Notes under the pieces: generated by a model
Database searches by the model: none
What the model saw: the letters and a program-made list of their open reading frames with translations, nothing else
What the model was told of the DNA's origin: nothing
Shown: one piece after another, positions 6,917-13,644 of the stretch
Numbering within the stretch: position 1 is the first letter of the stretch
Layout of the letters: each line of letters opens with the position of its first letter
Position numbers and translations under genes: made by a program
NCBI GenBank assembly: GCA_003635195.1
Contig: PYIY01000206.1
Span: forward strand, 1 to 58,689
DNA: 58,689 nucleotides
Reading direction: 5' to 3'
Source of the DNA: Candidatus Poribacteria bacterium
GTDB taxonomy: Bacteria; Poribacteria; WGA-4E; WGA-3G

Positions 6917-7190
6917 AAAGGCAAGTCGGAAGTGTCTGCCTTATGGGATGCGTTGATTATATCCGTGTCCAAGTAACTCGAAGACGTTAGAACGCTCGTT
7001 CTGCTTCCGAAGTCGGAAGTGTCTGAGGTTCTGTATAGAGAGCGTGAAGCAATCTCTCTAAACCCCTGCTTGAGGGGTGCGGTGGCATACAGGTAAAGTT
7101 ACGAGCCAAGACCGCGGAACATAAACTGCTGAGAATGACGGGGCGACTTCGCTACAAGCCCCTGACTTTAGTCAGCGGGTACTTGACGCT
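6917..7190 (+). ncRNA. Structured RNA resembling a HEARO / IscB-associated omega RNA, standalone
   Basis: The approximately 270-base transcript predicted from the 6882-6910 promoter is a chain of good hairpins: AAGGCA/TGCCTT (6918-6942), AGAACG/CGTTCT, CTTCCGA/TCGGAAG, TAGAGAG/CTCTCTA, ACCCC/GGGGT, GGGGC/GCCCC and CTGAC/GTCAG. Several single-stranded blocks (GACGTTAGAACG, GTGGCATACAGG, ACTGCTGAGAATGACGGGG and the end TTTAGTCAGCGGGTA) match my memory of the HEARO RNA class, later shown to be the omega RNA that guides the IscB nuclease. Normally iscB follows on the same strand. Here the next gene is on the opposite strand and starts elsewhere, so the RNA stands alone. Standalone omega RNAs acting in trans have been reported for IscB systems. 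The assignment is from memory and needs a covariance search. Confidence 0.6.
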
Positions 7191-7201
7191 CGCGAAAGTC
7201 G

Positions 7202-7846
7202 TTAGTTCTTAAAACGGCTCAAAATTTGCGTTAATCCTTCTACTTCTACGCCGCGTTTCATTCTTATTTCAAGGTGCGCGCTCGCGAGATACTCCCGCCC
7301 TTCTCGCTTATCGAAACCGATAATAGGTTTTGTTACAATCTGCATCTCGTCTGTGAGTTCTAATGTGAAATTTAGGGATCTGAAATCGGGTAGCCAAGCG
7401 GTCAAAATCTGGCGAACCTCTTCCGCAACCGGAGAGGTCTCGGACTGCAAGTCGGTATCCCCAGTGAGAGCAAATCGGATCGCTGCAATTGCCCAATCTT
7501 GTATAAGTACGCGAGCGATTTCAGTTTGTAGCATTGCACCAAAATTGTCATTGGCGTTACCCTTCGCCGCATCACAGGTTGTCAGTCCGGTTTTGAGCCG
7601 TTTAAGCAACGCAATGATTTGCGGGTCCGTATCTGCTTTTTCTGCGCGATCTATTACAAATTCAAGGTGTTCGCCGGTTACACTGAATTCAAGGTGTTGT
7701 GGTGGCGGTGCGTACTTCCAACCCGCCTTTTTCCGCTTTTTCTCTTGAGCCTTCAAATGTTCAAAGAAAGACTGCACGTCCTTGAATTGGGCACTATATT
7801 CTTCCTTGATACGGTAGCATTCTTCAAGGATAGGATCAGGTTTCAT
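7202..7846 (-). CDS. Hypothetical protein with RelB-like N-terminus
   Basis: I place the start at the ATG at 7846, which follows a GAGAG-type site; earlier Met codons give a poor N-terminus. The 214-residue soluble protein begins MKPDPILEECYRIKEEY and continues with an amphipathic region ending in QEKKRKKAG. This layout (D/SPI-E-x-x-R-R-I-R/K) recurs in the 72-residue protein at 21479-21697 and resembles short antitoxin-like proteins. The remainder (about residues 50-214) has no recognised motif; its end looks like alternating strands and helices. It lies tail to tail with the structured RNA, so the two are not cotranscribed. Function unknown. Confidence 0.65.
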   Translation of the reverse strand: MKPDPILEECYRIKEEYSAQFKDVQSFFEHLKAQEKKRKKAGWKYAPPPQHLEFSVTGEHLEFVIDRAEKADTDPQIIALLKRLKTGLTTCDAAKGNANDNFGAMLQTEIARVLIQDWAIAAIRFALTGDTDLQSETSPVAEEVRQILTAWLPDFRSLNFTLELTDEMQIVTKPIIGFDKREGREYLASAHLEIRMKRGVEVEGLTQILSRFKN

Positions 7847-7984
7847 TGTAGACTCTCGGTTTTCTATCTGTAGATAACATTGCAAAGTTAGATTTTTTCT
7901 GGGCATCTCCATCAAATGAAAGATATGGGTATATTACCTTAAATATTGAGAAATGTCAAATTTTGCTGAAAAAGTTTCCTAATC

Positions 7985-8359
7985 TCACCAATCTTTCCAT
8001 GGGAGTCGGGGACCAGGCATTCCCAGTATCCAATATATTGTAGATATGACGCTCACGATGAAAATTATACGAAACCACCAGCGGGCTGAACGAGAATCCG
8101 GATGCAATCTTGTTGTAACGTAATACTTAAAAGTTGATAGCCATAGTACAGTCGATTCAATGAAGCGAGTTGTTCTATCGAAACCGATGTCTGAGAAAAC
8201 GCGAATAAAGTACGTGACTCCAAGAGTCAAGATGATGAGGATATAGGTAAAAGTAAATCTATCTGACATCAGGAAGTTGAGAACCTTGTCTTCTAAAGCG
8301 TTCTTCTTCTCTTTTAAAGCTGCGTCTCGTTCTTCTAAAACATCTCTTTTCATTTTCAA
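7985..8359 (-). CDS. Small membrane protein with N-terminal coiled coil
   Basis: The 124-residue protein has a charged helical N-terminus (MKMKRDVLEERDAALKEKKN, about 30 residues) likely to form a coiled coil, then about three hydrophobic segments and a polar tail (PGPRLPWKDW). Its C-terminal helix region PDSRSARWWFR...VSVISTI matches that of the gene at 6468-6782, so the two are diverged paralogues that bracket the structured RNA and the 214-residue protein. No function is known. The start is supported only by a weak AAGG motif, and an ATG two codons further in is an equal choice. Confidence 0.7.
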   Translation of the reverse strand: MKMKRDVLEERDAALKEKKNALEDKVLNFLMSDRFTFTYILIILTLGVTYFIRVFSDIGFDRTTRFIESTVLWLSTFKYYVTTRLHPDSRSARWWFRIIFIVSVISTIYWILGMPGPRLPWKDW

Positions 8360-8420
8360 GAAACCTTATGCGGCAGGACAAGGAAAGATAGTGCCATAAG
8401 AGACGGTGGGAGGAGAGAGT

Positions 8421-8445
8421 AGGGCGAGGCAGGAGACCTCGCCCT
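8421..8445. repeat. REP-like palindrome
   Basis: Arms AGGGCGAGG (8421-8429) and CCTCGCCCT (8437-8445) flank a 7-base loop. It lies between the dioxygenase gene's 3' end and the small membrane protein's start. Related GC-rich palindromes occur between other genes in the window. It may also slow or end transcription of the dioxygenase. Confidence 0.6.
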
Positions 8446-8458
8446 AAGAGATTATAGA

Positions 8459-9388
8459 TTAAGCATGTCGGGGGCCCATCGCGTATGTGGGGTTCTCACC
8501 AAGGTTTTCGATGAGCCATCCCCGCAACGGTACATCATCTTCGGAAGGGACATAGCGTCCGTTGTTTCGGGTGGCAGCCCCGAGCAGCTGCCGACGGATC
8601 GGATCACACCGTTCATAGAGGGGCTCAACTGTCATCTCGTCCTTGGGACGTATCCAACGATACCCGTAGCCGTAGAAGAGTGCTTTTCGGGTAATTTGAG
8701 AGTGGTTCGGACTGCGCGAATGCCAGAGCCGTCTATCGAACAGAACGGCAGTTCCGGGTTCTACACAAACCGGCATCGCATCATCAGGGACATCATCAGC
8801 AGTTGCTTCACGCGGGTCCCGGCTAATCTCATGTTCTGGGACAGACATATCAGACTTCAGATGACTGCCTGGGCGGATGTAGAAGTTACCGCGTCCGGGT
8901 TCAGAGACATCTGTGAGGAAGTATGCCACTTTCAGGGACAGACGCGGACGTGGATGCGTTTCCATTTCAATGTTGACGCGTCCGCTGTCTTGGTGCCATT
9001 CCAACCACCCTTCGCCTTCTTCGGCATCTGCGGCAGCTGGTGGTTTGACGTGCATGTGGGCGTGGTATAGATAGATATTCCATCCCAGAATTCCCCAGAC
9101 TTTGGGGAGCGTCGTCGGCAGGTCAACGAGATTTAAAAGCGCGTCATCGGCACCTAAAAAATCCGACCAGCCCCAGTGTGAGCTGGGTTTTGCTCTGCCT
9201 GTGGCAAGTGCTTTGTTGTACAAAGTATCTACAGCATGTATCAACTGTTCACGCAGCTCCGATGAGAGTGCGTTTGGTACATATAGATAGCCATTTTCTT
9301 CAAAATGGGAGCGTTCTTCTTCTGTGATTAGGTGAGGCAGGTACTTCTCCGGTGTAGCCTCCATCCCCATATTAAGAAGTTCGTTCAT
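8459..9388 (-). CDS. Phytanoyl-CoA dioxygenase (PhyH) family protein
   Basis: The 309-residue protein is a non-haem Fe(II)/2-oxoglutarate-dependent oxygenase of the PhyH family, which hydroxylates small organic substrates in the cytoplasm. The iron ligands are visible as H132-x-D134 in WHQDSG and H223 in LWHSRSPN; R234 in QITRKALF is the likely 2-oxoglutarate anchor. The length fits the bacterial members. The start follows AAGGAGA with a good spacing. The substrate cannot be told from sequence. Such genes are strongly expanded in Poribacteria-type genomes. The next gene upstream on the same strand encodes a TIM-barrel isomerase-like protein, so both may act on sugar-like or osmolyte compounds. 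Confidence 0.93.
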   Translation of the reverse strand: MNELLNMGMEATPEKYLPHLITEEERSHFEENGYLYVPNALSSELREQLIHAVDTLYNKALATGRAKPSSHWGWSDFLGADDALLNLVDLPTTLPKVWGILGWNIYLYHAHMHVKPPAAADAEEGEGWLEWHQDSGRVNIEMETHPRPRLSLKVAYFLTDVSEPGRGNFYIRPGSHLKSDMSVPEHEISRDPREATADDVPDDAMPVCVEPGTAVLFDRRLWHSRSPNHSQITRKALFYGYGYRWIRPKDEMTVEPLYERCDPIRRQLLGAATRNNGRYVPSEDDVPLRGWLIENLGENPTYAMGPRHA

Positions 9389-9469
9389 GGCAGTTTCTCC
9401 TTGATTGTGCTGTTGCCTTGTTCGGATAGCTGGACGCGAGTGTCGGGGTTAAAACCCTTCCCACAAGGG

Positions 9470-10333
9470 TTAACGGACGAATTCGTCGAGAAACTCGCGT
9501 GACCGGATCAAACCGTCAGATTCTGCTTCCCATGTTCGCCAGTAACGGTAATCTTCAAGTTCTACACTTACAATACCGTCAAAATCCTCGTCCTCTAAGC
9601 GTTGCACCACTCGCAGCCAATCCACAATACCGTCACCCGGAATGGTATAACGCCACCAATCTTCACCGAAGCCGCGGGGACTTTGGAAACTCGGTCCCAG
9701 ATTGCCGTGTAGATAGAGTGCTTCTTCATCGAAGGCGGTATCTTTGCCGTGGACGTGTTTGACATAAGCCGCGAATTCGTGCAGTGCGCGTAGGTAGTCA
9801 ATCCCTATTCGGACGAGATGTGATGGATCGTAGTTGAGCCCTAAACCTGGCGAGTCGCATTCCGCGAACATTGCGCGCCACATCTCTGGTGTGCAGCCGA
9901 GTGCCGGATAGTCGGGCCCGGGCCCGGGCCATCCTTCTACTGCGATTGTTACACCTTTGGACGCGGCGAATTCGGCGACAGGTGGAACGGTTTCCTTCCA
10001 AATATCAAAGTTTCTTGCCCTACCGAGACTCGCATCTTCCGGCACAAAGACACAGAACATGATATGAACGTCGTTATCAGCGGCGGCTTCGATAGCGGCT
10101 TTTGCTGCAGAGGCACCGGCTTTCTGTTTAGATTTTTTTGCGCTGAGCAGGTCTCTGGTCCCTGGGAGATCCGCGGAGCCGATAGCCAGACCGGCATCTC
10201 TCGCGGTTTGGACAATTTCGGGGGTAACTTCTCCAATATCAACGGCATCAAACCCATTATCTGCACACCACTTGCAAAAATCCGCGAAGGGTAATTGACG
10301 GGCTGTGCCGGGAATTCGTAATCCTATCTTCAT
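9470..10333 (-). CDS. Sugar phosphate isomerase/epimerase-like TIM barrel (AP_endonuc_2)
   Basis: The 287-residue protein has the xylose-isomerase-like TIM-barrel fold. It starts MKIGLRIPGTARQLPFADF and carries the metal-binding set expected of the family: E in VAVEGW, D and H in NYDPSHL, H in YVKHVHGKD and E in VSVELEDYR. These enzymes bind a divalent metal and isomerise or epimerise sugars and related polyols. The start follows AGGAGACCCT. It lies 81 bases upstream of the dioxygenase and is probably cotranscribed with it. The substrate is unknown. Confidence 0.9.
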   Translation of the reverse strand: MKIGLRIPGTARQLPFADFCKWCADNGFDAVDIGEVTPEIVQTARDAGLAIGSADLPGTRDLLSAKKSKQKAGASAAKAAIEAAADNDVHIMFCVFVPEDASLGRARNFDIWKETVPPVAEFAASKGVTIAVEGWPGPGPDYPALGCTPEMWRAMFAECDSPGLGLNYDPSHLVRIGIDYLRALHEFAAYVKHVHGKDTAFDEEALYLHGNLGPSFQSPRGFGEDWWRYTIPGDGIVDWLRVVQRLEDEDFDGIVSVELEDYRYWRTWEAESDGLIRSREFLDEFVR

Positions 10334-10499
10334 AGGGTCTCCTATAATATAGTTATCAGACGAAAACGTTGGGTTTCACTCGGTCTCCGATTGATGTTAG
10401 GTTATATGTAGAAAATTCCGTTTCTCTACAATTTTTACGGTTTTGATGGAATCGGTTCAACCCAACCTACCAACTCCTTTAACTGACAACCGAAAACTA

Positions 10500-11720
10500 T
10501 TAAAATCCCATTAAACCACAGCATCGGCGACACACGGGCATCGGACCGTCGTTACTCACGGACTGTCGGAACTTCATTGCCTTCTGGTTATTCCACATAT
10601 CGACAACTTTGTCTGTCTTGATATTACCGATGATATAGTCGTGGTAATCTCGGCAGAGGCTCACATCGCCGTTGCTATCAATCTCCATTGTCATATAGAT
10701 ACTAACACACTGGTTGTAGCCGAAGGTTTGCTCATGATCCGTGTAATAGCGTTGGATTTCGCCTTTTGTATTGAGCCGCGGCATCATGATCGGCGGGCAG
10801 CGTCGCTGTTCATTGGAGAGCGTCTCCATCTCTTTAAAACGATCCAGGATTACGCCGTGGTCAAAATCCTTCCACGTTCCTATCCAACCGTAATGCGTCT
10901 GTGGTTTGAATCCGAAACGTTTTTCAAATTCTTCGGTATGTTCTTGGGCGGATTGGGAGTCTATCCACCATGTCAGATAGAAGATTTGCGCGTCGGCGTA
11001 TTGGCTGGTGAACTTATAGAGGTCTACGACAACGTCAATATTGTACATTGTGACGCAACTCAATGGGATAATGTAAGGAAACGCGATATCGCGTTCTTTT
11101 TTCGCTGCGCTAAGTGTTTCGAGTGCGGCTTTGACATCCTTGAAGTTATCATAATTTTCAGAGACACCGGGACGTTGCGTATTGTGAATCTCCTCATTCG
11201 GTCCATCGACACTCAGGTAGATAATTTTGCAAGTTTCTAAAATATCGTCGGCACGCCTTGCGATATTCGTTGCGTTGCTAACGAGGGATATAGGCATTCC
11301 CTTCTCTTTGATGTAGTGCATCAATTCAATAATTCCGGGGTAAAGCATCGGTTCCCCCCCCCAGATATACCACACCGGTGCCCACCCTTCATCAACAATT
11401 TGATCGACGAGGTTTTTATAGACTTCAACAGGGACTTCGCGTTGCTTGAGTTCTTTGAGGGATTCTCCAAGCAGGTAACCGTTATCCCCCCACTGTCCGC
11501 AAGAATGGCAACGGAGGTTGCACATATCGGTTATTCGGAGACTGACCAATTGAATAGCGTCGCCTCTACCGTGTTTTGCGCCGAGCGGGTGTCGCCAGTT
11601 GAAACTCTCTTTGGCGAGTTGGTAACGCATGAACTTGCGCGAAGTTCCCCAATCCTCCGATATAGCGGTGGCAAGCTCATTGACAAGAAATCTGGATGAG
11701 ATTCGACTTCGTAATGCCAT
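10500..11720 (-). CDS. Radical SAM protein with SPASM-like C-terminus
   Basis: I start it at the ATG at 11720, which follows AAAGGAG with five-base spacing. The 406-residue protein carries the radical SAM cluster motif C67-x3-C71-x2-C74 (MCNLRCHSCGQWG), the GGE motif in IWGGEPMLYP and the usual (beta/alpha) barrel order. The C-terminus holds extra cysteines (LCRDYHDYIIGNI and CRRCCGLMGF) of SPASM or twitch type that would bind auxiliary iron-sulfur clusters. Such proteins modify peptides or other substrates through a 5'-deoxyadenosyl radical. No precursor peptide or partner is obvious nearby. The substrate is unknown. Confidence 0.9.
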   Translation of the reverse strand: MALRSRISSRFLVNELATAISEDWGTSRKFMRYQLAKESFNWRHPLGAKHGRGDAIQLVSLRITDMCNLRCHSCGQWGDNGYLLGESLKELKQREVPVEVYKNLVDQIVDEGWAPVWYIWGGEPMLYPGIIELMHYIKEKGMPISLVSNATNIARRADDILETCKIIYLSVDGPNEEIHNTQRPGVSENYDNFKDVKAALETLSAAKKERDIAFPYIIPLSCVTMYNIDVVVDLYKFTSQYADAQIFYLTWWIDSQSAQEHTEEFEKRFGFKPQTHYGWIGTWKDFDHGVILDRFKEMETLSNEQRRCPPIMMPRLNTKGEIQRYYTDHEQTFGYNQCVSIYMTMEIDSNGDVSLCRDYHDYIIGNIKTDKVVDMWNNQKAMKFRQSVSNDGPMPVCRRCCGLMGF

Positions 11721-11887
11721 CAATTCTCCTTTATTGGTTGCCAGTATTAGCAAGTGAAGAAAGTTTCAAAATGTGCTAAAGTATGAAGCTATCAACTTTA
11801 CGAATTTCTCAACTTTAGCTACACTTTACGAGACTTTACTGGACTTTATGAACTTTTTTAACTGAAAACTGGCCACTGATAACTGAT

Positions 11888-12301
11888 TTAGGATTCGTCT
11901 TCTGATTTTACCAGAGTGAGTGCTGCAGAATTCATACAATACCGCTTGCCTGTCGGCGACGGTCCATCGTCGAAAACGTGTCCCAGGTGTGCGTCACACC
12001 GACTACAGACGACTTCGGTGCGCGGCATGAAAAAGATGCTGCGATCCGATTTCGTCTCAATAGATTCGGGAGAGACAGCGTCCCAAAAACTGGGCCATCC
12101 GGTTCCAGAGTCGTACTTGGTTTCCGAACTAAAGAGCGGGCTTCCGCAACAGATGCAATGATAGGTGCCCTGCTCTTTACAATCGTGGTATTGCCCTGTA
12201 AAGGCGCGTTCTGTCCCTTTCTTTCGAGTCACCTTATATTCTTCCGGTGTGAGTTGTTCTTGCCACTCTTTTTCCGATTTGATAACTTTTTCTCCGTCCA
12301 T
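11888..12301 (-). CDS. msrB: Peptide-methionine (R)-S-oxide reductase MsrB
   Basis: MsrB reduces the R epimer of methionine sulfoxide in oxidised proteins. The 137-residue protein is full length for the single-domain enzyme. It has the zinc-binding pairs C49-x2-C52 and C99-x2-C102, the substrate motif GTGWPSFW, HLGHVFDDGP and the catalytic cysteine C122 in RYCMNSAAL. The start follows GAGGAG with good spacing. It appears to be a single-gene unit with no msrA beside it. Confidence 0.97.
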   Translation of the reverse strand: MDGEKVIKSEKEWQEQLTPEEYKVTRKKGTERAFTGQYHDCKEQGTYHCICCGSPLFSSETKYDSGTGWPSFWDAVSPESIETKSDRSIFFMPRTEVVCSRCDAHLGHVFDDGPSPTGKRYCMNSAALTLVKSEDES

Positions 12302-12411
12302 TTTTCACTCCTCTTGTCTGTATAACGGTAAACTTGCTGTTAAAAGTGCTTCCTGAATACTATGCCATATTTTGAGAAAAAAATCAAGAATGTTTGAAAT
12401 GTAGTGTACAA

Positions 12412-13632
12412 CTATTCTTCAAGATTGTCTTTCTGTTTTCGCGTGACCGCGCCTAAGACCCGGCATTTCGTCGCGGACAGGATTTCATATCGTACGCCAC
12501 CCCAAGTGATCTTGCGTTGAAATACAGCATATACGGCATTAAGACCCGCGAGGAATAGCCCGACGGAGGTGACGTAAGAGGAAATACTAATTGCCTGCCG
12601 TACCTTCGGCATGTTTTGGAGCCAGCGCGGTAGGTTCTTGGAATAGAGCCGATAGCTGAGTGCTTCAAGAAAAAGGATAAAGATAACCGGTAGTAATTCC
12701 CTCCTATGGAATAGCAGTGGGAGTGATCCGAACACGAAGAGCCCTTTTGGCAGACACACGACGAGACTGGCGAACCATTGCTTCCAAAGTCCCATGTGAA
12801 GCGTCATAATCATCTGACGGTTCGTAAACTCGACAATTTGATGCCATGTGCGATTGGCGGTGTGCGTTACCGCTACGCAATCTGGGACAAAATGTATCTT
12901 ATGCTTCACATCCCGCATTGCAAGGGTGGTGTTGAGGTCTTCAATTGTTGCTTGGTCCCAGCGTTCAAGAATTTGTGCTTTTTCGAGCATTTCACGTCGG
13001 AAAGCGTTAGAACCGCCCCACACCATTGTGAATGGATGATCGCCTTGGACGCTCATCTGAAAGTTGACCCAGATGGATTCCACAAGAGAGGCGATGTTCC
13101 ATGTTTGTGGGCAATAGAACCGTCCACCGACAGTTGTCCCTATATCCTGCTCTTGGAGCGGGGTAACAAGAAGTGTGAGCCAATCCTCACGGATAGCGAC
13201 ATCGGCATCCACGAATGCGATAACTTCGATATCGTCAGGAAGTTTTTCTATGACCGTTATGAGATTCTGTACTTTTTGTGAACGGGGTAGATTGTTTTCA
13301 ACGATGTTCGGTGCTAACAGCACATGAATATCCGGATGCGGTTCGGCAATTTTGCATAGGTGTGGATAGGAGACATCATGTCCCGAATCCGCTTTTTGGT
13401 GTGTGACGAAGAAAACTTCGTACATACCTGCGTAATCTTGGTGAAGCAGTCCTTTGGCGTGTTCTTCTGTGTCAGCATCCCATCCGTAATGCGGTGCAAT
13501 AATTGCCACCTTTGGGGTGTAAGTCGGTCGTTCTGCGTTGCGTTCGCGCCTTGTGTACCGAAAAGATCGGGTAATGATGAGAAGCTGAAGAATAAAGAAA
13601 AAATAAGCGATTGCGATAATATAGGTCTGCAT
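12412..13632 (-). CDS. Membrane glycosyltransferase, GT2/GT21 type
   Basis: The ATG at 13632 is preceded by AAGGG; a TTG three codons earlier is possible. The 406-residue protein has an N-terminal transmembrane helix (about residues 3-21), a GT-A catalytic domain with V-D142-A-D144 as the nucleotide-sugar/metal motif, WGGSNAFRREML, the EDLN acid region and a NRQM motif in place of the usual QxxRW, then about three or four C-terminal helices. This resembles ceramide glucosyltransferase-like (GT21) enzymes that glycosylate lipids at the membrane. It is the last gene of the Gld-like operon, 12 bases after the DUF4340 gene, so it probably works on the same envelope process. Confidence 0.88.
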   Translation of the reverse strand: MQTYIIAIAYFFFILQLLIITRSFRYTRRERNAERPTYTPKVAIIAPHYGWDADTEEHAKGLLHQDYAGMYEVFFVTHQKADSGHDVSYPHLCKIAEPHPDIHVLLAPNIVENNLPRSQKVQNLITVIEKLPDDIEVIAFVDADVAIREDWLTLLVTPLQEQDIGTTVGGRFYCPQTWNIASLVESIWVNFQMSVQGDHPFTMVWGGSNAFRREMLEKAQILERWDQATIEDLNTTLAMRDVKHKIHFVPDCVAVTHTANRTWHQIVEFTNRQMIMTLHMGLWKQWFASLVVCLPKGLFVFGSLPLLFHRRELLPVIFILFLEALSYRLYSKNLPRWLQNMPKVRQAISISSYVTSVGLFLAGLNAVYAVFQRKITWGGVRYEILSATKCRVLGAVTRKQKDNLEE

Positions 13633-13644
13633 AACGTTCAACCC

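Larger units (their letters stand above)
6815..7195 (+). mobile_element. Probable remnant or non-autonomous IS200/IS605-type element
   Basis: A perfect hairpin CCCAAATCT/AGATTTGGG near 6836-6855 lies on the left and a CTGAC/GTCAG hairpin near 7163-7176 on the right. Such subterminal hairpins are what Y1 transposases of the IS200/IS605 group recognise. The space between holds only the structured RNA described separately; no tnpA, tnpB or iscB reading frame is present. The exact ends are uncertain. It could be an element that has lost its genes or one mobilised in trans. Confidence 0.5.

Noticed and set aside
8465..9070. 201-residue open frame antisense to the dioxygenase
   Set aside because: The opposite strand carries a full PhyH protein with all active-site residues; the antisense frame shows no motif or ribosome site.
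10641..11240. 199-residue open frame antisense to the radical SAM gene
   Set aside because: It mirrors conserved radical SAM codons and is not recognisable as a protein.
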